A DNA stretch of 13,490 bases. Origin: CAMEON01 sp964427175. Its GTDB lineage: Bacteria > Bacillota > Clostridia > Oscillospirales > CAG-272. The stretch spans positions 1-13,490 of the forward strand of contig CAYRTP010000053.1 of the NCBI GenBank assembly GCA_964427175.1, in the 5' to 3' direction. The notes under the pieces were generated by a model that searched no databases, had not been told where the DNA came from, and was given only the letters and a program-made list of their open reading frames with translations. The position numbers were made by a program, and so were the translations under genes. Positions 1-6,870 of this stretch are shown here, one piece after another; position 1 is the stretch's first letter; each line of letters starts with the position of its first letter.

Positions 1-61
1 TAACCCATCAAGTTCTTTGTGTTTTAATACATTTTTGCATTTTACAATCACCTAATTAAAA

Positions 62-269
62 CCTTGAATAAGGAGAGCGTGCCTCCGGCGGCTTAAGGGC
101 CTTTTGAAAAAGGCCCTTAAGAATCCCTAAAACTAAAAAAAGGATTATAGGGAGGCAAGAGAACACCAAGTGCCATAGAGGACATCACCATGGGGCCCCT
201 ACCCCATTGGTATATATGAACGCACGCTCGTTCTCGTATTCAATGTTCTTATTAGAGAATAGTATTAGG
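62..269 (+). repeat. Interspersed direct repeat, copy 1
   Basis: This copy matches two further copies in the window (from about 6655 and 13371), all in the same orientation. It opens with the block GTGCCTCCGGCGG at 79-91. A perfect inverted repeat at 92-121 follows (left arm CTTAAGGGCCTTTT). A conserved tail comes next, including GCCATAGAGGACATCACC, with a second small hairpin ATGGGG/CCCCAT at 190-207. Compared with copy 2 it carries an extra stretch near 214-235 holding a small GAACG/CGTTC hairpin. Similarity to copy 2 continues through AGAATAGTATTA and stops at the stop codon (265-267) of the minus-strand CPBP gene, so the element appears to abut or supply that stop. No open reading frame of note is seen in it. 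The outer limits are approximate. It may be a MITE-like or REP-like element or a structured RNA; the sequence does not decide. Confidence 0.85.
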
Positions 270-1095
270 CCTTGTATATTTCCTCCACCCGTCTCAAATC
301 CAGGGTGAAGAACTGCCACACCAGATAGATTGTGGTCGCCACTGCCAGGATGACGGTAAAGATCACGGTGGGGGTGTCCCACCAGGTACCGCCCCCCAGG
401 GTGGGGACCAGGTTGCCACTGAAATCGTAGACGGCGTGGAGCAAAACACAGAGCCAGATGTTGCGGGTCTTGAGCAGGACCACCGAGCACATGGCCCCAA
501 TGAGGAAGGAGTAGCCAATCTGCAGGATCACGCTCCCGATGCCCGCGCCCATCAACACGTTGATGAGATGCACCGCCCCAAAGACCGCCGAGGTGAGGAT
601 GAGGCTCCAAAAAAGCCCCTTGCGGGTGGTGCGCCGTTTTTCGGCCAGGGAAAGGAAGATCACCCCGCGGAAGGCCAACTCCTCAAACAGGCCGATGGCC
701 AGGCACTCCAGCCCAAACCAGATCCAGTAGACGGGAGCGGAGCGAATGATGTAGGCATCCCCCCGGATCAAAGATAGGATGGGCATATTGTTCACCACCA
801 CCAAAAGCGGCGGGATGGTAAACAGAAGCGACCGCCAAAAGGGCTTTTGCAGGGGATTCAGCACCCGAAAGCCCTCGGCCAGCAGGAGAGCCAGGAACAC
901 CGCCGCCCCCAGCCCGCGGGTCAGGGTCATGGTCATAAGGCGGGACAGAACGGGGTCCTCCGAGAGGGTGGGCTTGGCCACCTCCAGCCACAAAAGCAGG
1001 GGGAGAGCCGCAAAGATCACGATCAGGCAAGCCCGACGGGACAGGTAACGGCGGCGGGACGGAGTCTTGATGCCGTCCGTGGGAGGATTATTCAT
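265..1095 (-). CDS. CPBP family intramembrane metalloprotease (CAAX protease/Abi type)
   Basis: A 276-residue polytopic membrane protein of the CPBP family (also called CAAX prenyl protease 2 or Abi), intramembrane proteases of the Rce1 type. The family signature is visible: EELAFRG at residues 138-144 (paired glutamates and arginine), a helix with FGAVH ending at His176, and a third motif LLHAVYD with His220 and Asp224. About seven hydrophobic segments are present. The N-terminus is basic (RRRYLSRR), fitting a cytoplasmic start. The start codon is preceded by AAGGAGG six bases upstream and lies inside the end of lgt (8-base overlap), so translation is probably coupled. Bacterial members often have no known substrate; a role in bacteriocin self-protection or protein maturation is known for some relatives but cannot be assigned here. 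Its 3' end touches repeat copy 1. Confidence 0.88.
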   Translation of the reverse strand: MNNPPTDGIKTPSRRRYLSRRACLIVIFAALPLLLWLEVAKPTLSEDPVLSRLMTMTLTRGLGAAVFLALLLAEGFRVLNPLQKPFWRSLLFTIPPLLVVVNNMPILSLIRGDAYIIRSAPVYWIWFGLECLAIGLFEELAFRGVIFLSLAEKRRTTRKGLFWSLILTSAVFGAVHLINVLMGAGIGSVILQIGYSFLIGAMCSVVLLKTRNIWLCVLLHAVYDFSGNLVPTLGGGTWWDTPTVIFTVILAVATTIYLVWQFFTLDLRRVEEIYKA

Positions 1096-1900
1096 GGGCC
1101 GCCTCCTTAGCTGTCTCGGCGGGCTGAGCTTTTTCGGAAGTCTGCCGACGGTCCAGGCAGAGCTCCACGATCAGCAGAGCTACGCCCCCCACCAGCAACA
1201 GCGCCGAGATCAACTGGGAAGGGCTCAGGAAATCCACCACGGTGGCCCCTCGGTAGTCATTCCGCAAAAGCTCGGCCACAAAACGCCAGCAGGCGTAGGT
1301 CATCATGTAGACAGGCATCTGATACCGCTTGCCCTTCTTGAACAGCACCAGCAGGACCGCCGTCAGAGCAAAGAGGAACAGGGCCTCAAAGAGCTGGACA
1401 GGCACCACCTTGTAGCCCAGGTGGACCATCTCGATACCGTACCAGGCATCGCACTTGGCCCCGTAACAGCACCCCGCCATGAGGCATCCCAGCCGACCGA
1501 AACCGTGGGCCACGGTGATGGCGGCGGGAGCCAGGTCGGAGACGGTGCGGAAATGGCGGACGTGGGAGCCGTCGGGGAACAGGAAATGCCCCACGGCGAA
1601 ATAGATGACAATGAACAGGGCAGTCCCGCCGATAAGCCCGCCGTAGAAGGTGGAGCCCGTGCTGTTGACGATTTCGAACTTGCCCTTGGCCATGTAGTTA
1701 TAGAAGGCCTGGAACAGCACCGCCGAGCCGTAGCCCAGCACCACGGCGGCCACCGCGTCCAGCAGGATCAGATTTTGGAGCTTAGCCTTTAGCTCCCGCC
1801 AGTCCGCCTGCAGGCGGATGAGGAGCATACAAACAATCACCCCGACGGTGATGAGGATGGTATAGAGATCCATACCGAATATGATTTCATAAGGATACAT
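1088..1900 (-). CDS. lgt: Prolipoprotein diacylglyceryl transferase, cysteine-rich variant
   Basis: A 270-residue, seven-TM-type membrane protein. Lgt transfers diacylglycerol from phosphatidylglycerol to the lipobox cysteine of prelipoproteins. Visible family features are FYGGLIGG (residues 85-92, the counterpart of HGGLIG), the signature region HGFGRLGCLMAGCCYG (132-147), the VPVQLFEA segment (167-173, counterpart of HPTQLYE), and the C-terminal RFVAELLRND/SPSQLIS segment with the conserved arginine (206) and glutamate (210). Canonical enzymes have GN-x-x-NGE in the signature; here this is replaced by a stretch with Cys139, Cys144, Cys145 and Cys150. A cysteine-rich subtype of this kind is known in Gram-positive gut bacteria, so I call it Lgt family with some caution about activity. 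The start is supported by GGAGG seven bases upstream. The gene comes first in a two-gene unit with the CPBP protease. Confidence 0.85.
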   Translation of the reverse strand: MYPYEIIFGMDLYTILITVGVIVCMLLIRLQADWRELKAKLQNLILLDAVAAVVLGYGSAVLFQAFYNYMAKGKFEIVNSTGSTFYGGLIGGTALFIVIYFAVGHFLFPDGSHVRHFRTVSDLAPAAITVAHGFGRLGCLMAGCCYGAKCDAWYGIEMVHLGYKVVPVQLFEALFLFALTAVLLVLFKKGKRYQMPVYMMTYACWRFVAELLRNDYRGATVVDFLSPSQLISALLLVGGVALLIVELCLDRRQTSEKAQPAETAKEAAHE

Positions 1901-1952
1901 TCACGCACCTCCGAATGGATTGAGAAATCAGACGTGTTCGATAGCCTCATTC

Positions 1953-2022
1953 TGTAGGGGCGGCCATTGGCCGTCCGAAGACTCATACCTCACGCGGCGG
2001 ACGAGCGTTGCTCGCCCCTACA
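1953..2022. repeat. Inverted repeat with a hairpin in each arm (GTAGGGGCG type)
   Basis: Outer ends are perfect 10-base inverted repeats: TGTAGGGGCG at 1953-1962 and CGCCCCTACA at 2013-2022. The arms reach inward to CGTCCG and CGGACG (about 1972-1977 and 1998-2003). Each arm also contains its own small palindrome, GGCC-ATT-GGCC in the left and GAGC-GTT-GCTC in the right, so the arms differ from each other yet each keeps self-complementarity. The element lies between a possible lgt promoter and the lgt start codon, so it would be in the lgt leader RNA. Similar GTAGGGGCG elements are, to my knowledge, frequent interspersed repeats in Clostridia; no transposase is present, which suggests a MITE-like element. 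Confidence 0.75.
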
Positions 2023-2049
2023 TCGGTAAAACCATGATCGAACATGTCT

Positions 2050-2078
2050 ATTATACCGCACGATTGTGAACAAGGGAT
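2050..2078 (-). promoter_or_regulatory. Possible promoter of lgt (weak -35)
   Basis: Read on the minus strand, a perfect TATAAT lies at 2055-2050, in the gap between the ftsK terminator and the lgt start. No good -35 is seen at the usual spacing; the hexamer 17 bases upstream reads ATCCCT. If used, transcription would begin near 2043 and give a leader of about 140 bases containing the inverted repeat at 1953-2022. Confidence 0.45.
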
Positions 2079-2100
2079 AAATCATACAAGAAATCTTTTT

Positions 2101-2131
2101 AAAAAATCCGAGGGAGCGGGGCTCCCTCGGA
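2101..2131 (-). terminator. Rho-independent terminator of ftsK
   Basis: An 11-base-pair perfect stem (TCCGAGGGAGC at 2107-2117 against 2121-2131) with a three-base loop lies 16 bases past the ftsK stop. Read on the minus strand it is followed at once by six T residues (A run at 2101-2106), the standard intrinsic terminator layout. Confidence 0.92.
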
Positions 2132-2147
2132 TAATTTTAACTATGGA

Positions 2148-5100
2148 TCACAACTCATCGAAATCCCCGGGATCCCCGACCTCGTCGGCTTCCCCGCCGC
2201 CTCCGCCGCCGTTCGTGGGCAGACCGTTGGCGCGGTATTCCAGGTATTCCTGCTTGGTGATGATGACCTTACGGCCCTGCTTGGTGCCGGGATCGGGACC
2301 TACGAAGCCCAGCTCCTCCATGCGGTCGATGATCTTGGCGGCACGTCCGTAGCCCAGGTTGAGGGCACGCTGGAGGGCGGAGGTACCGATCTTGTCCTTC
2401 CCTGCCGCCACCTCGAGGGCCTCCCAGAACTTGGGATCCTCGTTGTCCTTGCGGCCACCGCCAACGGCACCGCCGCTTCCGCCGCCGATCAGGCCATCGA
2501 AGTCGTCGATATCCACAGCGTCGCCGCCGCCCTTCTTCTTGCCCGCGGCACACTTGGCGGCTTCGATCTCGATCTGACGGGTGAAGGATTCATCAAACTG
2601 ACCCCGCTCGTTGTTCTCGCGCAAGAAGGTAACCACCCGCTCCACCTCGCCGTCGCTGACGAAGGTACCCTGCACACGCAGGGGCTTGGTGGTTCCCACG
2701 GGGGAGTAGAGCATATCGCCTCGGCCGATGAGCTTCTCCGCGCCCACGGTATCGATGATGATACGGGAGTCCACCGACTGGGTTACCGTGAACGCGATAC
2801 GGGAAGGCACGTTGGCCTTGATCAGACCCGTGATGACGTCGGTGGAGGGACGCTGGGTACCCAGAATCAGGTGCATACCCGCGGCTCTCGCCTTCTGTGC
2901 CAGACGGCAGATAGCGGTCTCCACCTCGTTGGAGGCGGTCATCATGAGGTCGGCCAGCTCGTCGATGATGATGACCATCTGGGGCATATAGGGCCGTGCG
3001 GGATCGTCCGCCGTGACCTCGTTGTAGCCCGCGATGTTACGGACACCCACCTCCTCAATGAGCTCGAAGCGGCGTTCCATCTCGTTGACCGCCGAGTTCA
3101 GAGCACCCGCGGCCTTCTTGGGGTCGCTGATGATGGGGCAATACAGGTGGGGCAGGTCGCGGTAGACCGCGAACTCGACCTTCTTGGGGTCAATCAGGAT
3201 GAGCTTGACCTCGTCGGGCTTGGCCTTATAGAGGATACTCATGATGATGGAGTTGATGCAGACCGACTTACCCGAGCCGGTGGTACCCGCTACCAGCAGG
3301 TGAGGCATCTTGTTGATGTCCAGGATGACGGGACGGCCCGACACGTCGGCGCCCAGGCAAGCGGCGATGCGACTCTTATGGTTGCGGAACTCGGGAGCCT
3401 CCAGGATGTTGCGGAAGTAAACCGTAGCGGGCTCGGCGTTGGGGACCTCAATACCTACGGCGGCCTTGCCGGGGATGGGAGCCTCAATACGCACGCCCGC
3501 CTTGGCCAGACCCATGGCGATATCGTCCACCAGGTTGGCAATGGAACGGACACGGACACCCGAATCGGGCTTGACCTCAAAGCGGGTGATGGTGGGACCG
3601 CAGGAGCAGGAGATTTCCTTGACACCGATGCGGAAGCTCTCCAGCACCTCACGAAGGGCCTGGGTATTCTCGGCGATCTCCTCCTCGTTGGCCTCGTAGC
3701 GGCTGCTGCCCTTGGTCAGAAGATCCACGGGCGGGAATACGTACTCGCGGGCAGGAGCCTCCTCGGCCTCCTCGCCCTCGGGCTGATCGGGATTCTGGGT
3801 AGCGGAGGAGATGACCACCTCCTCCTCGGAAAGCCCTGCCTCGGCCACAGCCGAGCTCTCGCTTTTGAGGATGCGAACGGTGGCGTAGGGATCGTTCTTC
3901 TTGGGCTGGGAGGGGGTGCGGGGAGTGGCTTCACCGTTATCGGTGACCACCTCGTACTTGACTCCGCCTCGGGTCATATTGCCCTCGGGAACTTCCCCGT
4001 CGAAGTCATCGTCGTAGCCCACCTCCATGGTCTCGGTTTCGGGATCCAGCTCCTCGTCGGCGTAATCCTCCAGGACCGAGGCGACGGTGAGCTGAGTATA
4101 CTCGGGATCCATATCGAAGGGAGGCTCGTCATCCACGGGAGGCTCCTCCACAGGCTGAGCGGCGGCTGTATCAAAGAGGGGCAGGCCAGCCGTTTCCATC
4201 CCGTCCTCACGGTCATCCGTGCTGGCGGACTTGGCTTCCTTCTTCTTGTCCTTGCGGGACTTGCCCTTCTCCTCCCGACCTTGATCAGGGGAGGTTCGGT
4301 CGGTTTTGGCGTTTTTCTCGGTCTTATCGGTCTTATCGGTTTTGTCGGTCTTCTCGGGACCCAATACTTCGCCCGTGCGGGTATTGACCACCACGTTCTC
4401 GTCGTGATCCATCCCCATATCGTCATCGTCGGCATCGAAGGGCAGATCATCCTCGGCGGGGTCCTCATAGTTCCCCGTCATCTCGGCCTCAGCCCTGGCG
4501 TTCACCTTAGCGCGGCGCTCACGGTAGGCATCCGCCGTGTCGGCCTTGCGATCGGATTTCTTGGACTCGGTAGACTTACGCTTGGTATCCCGGTCGGAGG
4601 CGTGGCGCACAGGCTCCTCGTCCTCCCCGTCCTCGTCTTCTTCCTCGTAATCGTAATCCTCGTCCTCCTCGTATGCCCTTGCCTCGGCCTTTTCGGCACG
4701 GCGGATGGCCCGCTCCTCGGAGGATCTCTGCCAGCTGTTCTTGCAGAAGCGTCCCAGCTTGCCGAATACCAGCGAGGGGGTCACGCCCACCAGATACATG
4801 ATGAGCAGGGGGAACACCAGCACCGCCAGCACGATGGTACCGGGGAGGCGCAGGGCCAGGTACAGCAGGTAGCCCAGCACACCGCCGATGACACCGCCGC
4901 CCTCCAGGGCCGCGCCGGTGGTGTAGAGCTCCAGCAGGTCGATGCCTGCGGCCAGAGACTCATTGAGGGAGCAAGCCGCCACGTGGGTGACCGAGGCTAC
5001 GAAGATGAGGGTCACAACCGACAGGATGATCTTGCTGAGGTTGCGTCCCTCGTCGTAGTTCCGTCTCCAGAAGATGGCGAGGTTGACAATGAACAGGGGG

Positions 5101-5483
5101 ATGAGGTAGGCGGACCAGCCCAGGCATCCGAACAGCCCTTGGCAGACGTAGAAGCCCACGAAGCCCATGAGGTGCTGGTCGGCGGTCTCGGCCTGTCCGA
5201 TGGCATCCATGATGAAGCAAGCTCCCAGGAAGATGACCACCACCGCCAGTATGTAGGGCACGAACTGCAGGGCGAATTCATTTTTGCGCTTGATCTTGGC
5301 CTTGACCTGCCCGCCGTCCTGATCCTTGCGGGGGGCATCCTTCTTTTTGGCGGGTGCCTTGGAGGCGGAGGTGGCCTGTTTGGTTTTCGGGGTGGAGCCC
5401 CCGCCGCCGCGTGCGGCGGTACCGTTCTTTTTGACGGGTGCGGCGGATGATTTTTTGGTGGTTTTCTTTTCTGTTTCGGCCAT
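2148..5483 (-). CDS. ftsK: FtsK/SpoIIIE family DNA translocase
   Basis: A 1111-residue septal DNA pump that uses ATP to move chromosomal DNA through the closing division or sporulation septum. Domains in order: a basic Lys/Ala-rich N-terminus (1-70), a membrane domain with about four to five helices (72-235), a long charged linker (about 250-580), the alpha/beta motor, and a C-terminal winged-helix gamma domain (about 1018-1085) with GYGRAAKIIDRMEELGFVGP, the part that reads polarity sequences. The motor has Walker A GTTGSGKS (733-740), Walker B IIIDELADL (838-846) and LGTQRPSTDVITG (874-886). The linker has acidic runs (271-290) and a DKT microrepeat (380-388). A glycine-rich spacer (about 985-1012) separates motor and gamma domains, and a Gly/Asp-rich tail follows gamma. 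The start has AAAGGAGG six bases upstream, a promoter at 5622-5650 and a clear terminator. Whether it is FtsK-like or SpoIIIE-like in use cannot be told. Confidence 0.97.
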   Translation of the reverse strand: MAETEKKTTKKSSAAPVKKNGTAARGGGGSTPKTKQATSASKAPAKKKDAPRKDQDGGQVKAKIKRKNEFALQFVPYILAVVVIFLGACFIMDAIGQAETADQHLMGFVGFYVCQGLFGCLGWSAYLIPLFIVNLAIFWRRNYDEGRNLSKIILSVVTLIFVASVTHVAACSLNESLAAGIDLLELYTTGAALEGGGVIGGVLGYLLYLALRLPGTIVLAVLVFPLLIMYLVGVTPSLVFGKLGRFCKNSWQRSSEERAIRRAEKAEARAYEEDEDYDYEEEDEDGEDEEPVRHASDRDTKRKSTESKKSDRKADTADAYRERRAKVNARAEAEMTGNYEDPAEDDLPFDADDDDMGMDHDENVVVNTRTGEVLGPEKTDKTDKTDKTEKNAKTDRTSPDQGREEKGKSRKDKKKEAKSASTDDREDGMETAGLPLFDTAAAQPVEEPPVDDEPPFDMDPEYTQLTVASVLEDYADEELDPETETMEVGYDDDFDGEVPEGNMTRGGVKYEVVTDNGEATPRTPSQPKKNDPYATVRILKSESSAVAEAGLSEEEVVISSATQNPDQPEGEEAEEAPAREYVFPPVDLLTKGSSRYEANEEEIAENTQALREVLESFRIGVKEISCSCGPTITRFEVKPDSGVRVRSIANLVDDIAMGLAKAGVRIEAPIPGKAAVGIEVPNAEPATVYFRNILEAPEFRNHKSRIAACLGADVSGRPVILDINKMPHLLVAGTTGSGKSVCINSIIMSILYKAKPDEVKLILIDPKKVEFAVYRDLPHLYCPIISDPKKAAGALNSAVNEMERRFELIEEVGVRNIAGYNEVTADDPARPYMPQMVIIIDELADLMMTASNEVETAICRLAQKARAAGMHLILGTQRPSTDVITGLIKANVPSRIAFTVTQSVDSRIIIDTVGAEKLIGRGDMLYSPVGTTKPLRVQGTFVSDGEVERVVTFLRENNERGQFDESFTRQIEIEAAKCAAGKKKGGGDAVDIDDFDGLIGGGSGGAVGGGRKDNEDPKFWEALEVAAGKDKIGTSALQRALNLGYGRAAKIIDRMEELGFVGPDPGTKQGRKVIITKQEYLEYRANGLPTNGGGGGGEADEVGDPGDFDEL

Positions 5484-5539
5484 ATTCTGCCTCCTTTGGT
5501 GTGTGTTTTCGGGTATTCGAAAAAGCGTAACGCATGATT

Positions 5540-5581
5540 CCCCGCAGACGGGGCAGACTACCCCCTACAGGGCGCAGTCTG
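5540..5581. other. Two adjacent hairpins in the ftsK leader
   Basis: Two inverted repeats lie side by side between the ftsK promoter and its ribosome binding site: CCCCG-CAGA-CGGGG at 5540-5553, and CAGACT (5554-5559) paired with AGTCTG (5576-5581), whose loop can form a further CCC/GGG pairing. On the minus strand the loop contains CTGTAGGGGG, reminiscent of the ends of the repeat at 1953-2022, so this may be a degenerate relative. No T tract follows, so it is not a standard terminator. Confidence 0.5.
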
Positions 5582-5621
5582 ACAGAGTATCCGCTTGATT
5601 ATGGGAATAGCAATTCATTCT

Positions 5622-5650
5622 ATTATACCACAAAAGTGTATGAAATACAA
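5622..5650 (-). promoter_or_regulatory. Promoter of ftsK
   Basis: On the minus strand the sequence shows TTGTAT (5650-5645), a 17-base spacer, and a perfect TATAAT (5627-5622) preceded by TGG, giving a TGn extended -10. It would place the start of transcription near 5615 and a leader of about 130 bases ahead of ftsK. Confidence 0.8.
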
Positions 5651-5718
5651 GGGTGTTTTGTAAGTTTTTCCAAATATTTTTTCGTGTCGGACCACGCCCA
5701 TCCCTCGGAGGTGTTCCT

Positions 5719-6150
5719 ATGATCCCATCCACCCGCCGTCCCTCGGGGCGTATTGTTTCCTGGATCCTCTGCGCCCTGACGGGGCTGGGCGCGGGCCTGC
5801 TCAACGGGCTCCTCGGCGCGGCGGGCGGGATCCTGCTGGTCGCGGCCCTGCCCCGCATCACCCCGCCCTCCCCGCTCTATCCTCCCGCCCTTCCCCTGGG
5901 AACCTACCACCAACGCCGCGACATCCTGGCCACCGCCCTGGCGGTCATGCTCCCCATCTCGGCGGTATCGGGGCTGATCTACTGGATGGGCGGCATCCGT
6001 CCCTCCCCCACCCTGCTTCTCGCCCTCATACTCCCCGCGGCCGCGGGAGGATTGTTGGGAGCCAAGCTCCTGAACCGCATCCCCAACCATCTGCTCAAAA
6101 AGATCTTCGCCGCCGTAGTGGTGATCGCGGGGGTGCGGATGCTATTCTGA
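5719..6150 (+). CDS. TauE/SafE (TSUP) family membrane protein, half-size, first of pair
   Basis: A 143-residue hydrophobic protein with about four membrane helices. It matches one repeat of the TSUP/TauE-SafE transporter family (exporters or importers of sulfite, sulfonates and related anions): a glycine-rich first helix GLGAGLLNGLLGAAGGILL (23-40), a middle block with GGIRPSPTLLLALILP, and the closing AGGLLGAKLLNRIPNHLLKKIFAAVVVIAGVRMLF, typical of the end of a repeat. Full-length family members are about 250 residues with two such repeats, so this is half length. The open frame continues upstream to 5653, but the ATG at 5719 has GGAGG eight bases before it and is preferred. The next gene, 16 bases on, encodes the other half. 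Substrate unknown. No convincing promoter is seen in front. Confidence 0.85.
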   Translation: MIPSTRRPSGRIVSWILCALTGLGAGLLNGLLGAAGGILLVAALPRITPPSPLYPPALPLGTYHQRRDILATALAVMLPISAVSGLIYWMGGIRPSPTLLLALILPAAAGGLLGAKLLNRIPNHLLKKIFAAVVVIAGVRMLF

Positions 6151-6166
6151 AACAAAGGAGATTCCT

Positions 6167-6556
6167 ATGCCTACTTCCCTGTTGACCATCATGCTTGCCG
6201 CCTTCCTATCGGCCATTCTGTCGGGGCTCGGGGTCGGGAGCGCGGGGCTGTTCGTGCTCTACCTGACCCTGGTGGCGGGGTTCCCCCAGCCCGAGGCCCA
6301 GGCCCTCAACCTGCTGTTTTTCCTGCTGTCGGCGGGAGCGGCCCTGCTTTTGCACGTGCGGGAGCGCAAGATCCCCTGGCGGGTGGTGTTCTTTCTCATT
6401 GCCTGCGCCATTCCCGGCGCGCTGGCGGGAAGCTGGCTGGTGCGGGTCCTGGATGCCTCCCTCATCCGCAAGCTGTTCGGTGGAATGCTGGTGGTGACGG
6501 GACTTCCCGCCCTGTTCAGCCGCCGACGGGACCGCTCCCCCGCCCGATCAGCCTGA
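6167..6556 (+). CDS. TauE/SafE (TSUP) family membrane protein, half-size, second of pair
   Basis: A 129-residue protein with about four membrane helices corresponding to the second repeat of the TSUP family: the glycine-rich entry LSGLGVGSAGLFVLYLTLVAG (18-38), the QPEAQALNLLFFLLSAGAALLLH segment with HVRERKIPWR, then PGALAGSWLVRVLDASLIRKLFGGMLV. It starts 16 bases after the first half-gene with AAAGGAG six bases before the ATG. Together the two products add up to the length and helix count of one complete transporter (143 plus 129 residues), so a heterodimer is the natural reading. The two genes are in different reading frames, each with its own ribosome binding site, so this looks like a true two-gene arrangement and not a sequencing frameshift. 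Substrate unknown. Confidence 0.85.
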   Translation: MPTSLLTIMLAAFLSAILSGLGVGSAGLFVLYLTLVAGFPQPEAQALNLLFFLLSAGAALLLHVRERKIPWRVVFFLIACAIPGALAGSWLVRVLDASLIRKLFGGMLVVTGLPALFSRRRDRSPARSA

Positions 6557-6594
6557 TCCGATAGGCAGAACCGCTCAAAATCCCCGAAAACACC

Positions 6595-6624
6595 TTGACA
6601 GACACGGCGGATCCGTGTTATAAT
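6595..6624 (+). promoter_or_regulatory. Promoter of the DJ-1/folate/CPBP/flavoprotein operon
   Basis: Perfect TTGACA (6595-6600) and perfect TATAAT (6619-6624) separated by 18 bases, with TGT before the -10 (extended -10). It points to a start near 6631 and a leader of about 240 bases that contains nearly all of repeat copy 2 before the ATG at 6871. Confidence 0.88.
6602..6618. promoter_or_regulatory. Candidate operator: perfect dyad in promoter spacer
   Basis: ACACGG (6602-6607), five bases, CCGTGT (6613-6618): a perfect inverted repeat that fills the space between -35 and -10 of the promoter. The position is classic for a dimeric repressor or a MerR-type activator. No regulator gene is visible nearby, so the binding protein is unknown. 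Confidence 0.55.
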
Positions 6625-6654
6625 AAATCATACTAACTCACAAACAAAAACTTG

Positions 6655-6845
6655 AACGGGAACGTGTGCCTCCGGCGGCTTAAGGGCCTTTTAAAAAAGG
6701 CCCTTAAGAATCCCCAAAACTTTTGAAAAAAGATTTATGAGGGGCCAAGAGGACACCAAGAGCCATAGAGGACATCACCATGGGGCCCCTTCCCCATTGG
6801 TATATGGAGGTCGTATTCAACATTTTGGTTGTAGAATAGTATCAA
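6655..6845 (+). repeat. Interspersed direct repeat, copy 2
   Basis: Second copy of the element at 62-269. It has the GTGCCTCCGGCGG block (from 6666), the perfect hairpin at 6679-6708 with the same arms as copy 1, the conserved AGAGCCATAGAGGACATCACC segment and the ATGGGG/CCCCAT hairpin (6780-6797). It ends near AGAATAGTATCA. The copy sits between a strong promoter and the DJ-1 start codon, so it is transcribed as leader RNA. Its right end lies about 12 bases before the ribosome binding site (GGAGG at 6859-6863). Confidence 0.88.
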
Positions 6846-6870
6846 TTATTATTTCTCGGAGGTTTTCATT

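Noticed and set aside
2871..5450. An 859-residue open frame on the plus strand opposite ftsK
   Set aside because: It lies wholly antisense to a clear FtsK gene, has low-complexity Gly/Leu/Val/His composition and no recognisable domain, and arises from the GC-rich third-position bias of the real gene.
5653..5718. N-terminal extension of the first TauE/SafE half-protein
   Set aside because: The extension is Phe-rich and lacks a ribosome binding site, whereas the ATG at 5719 has GGAGG at good spacing.
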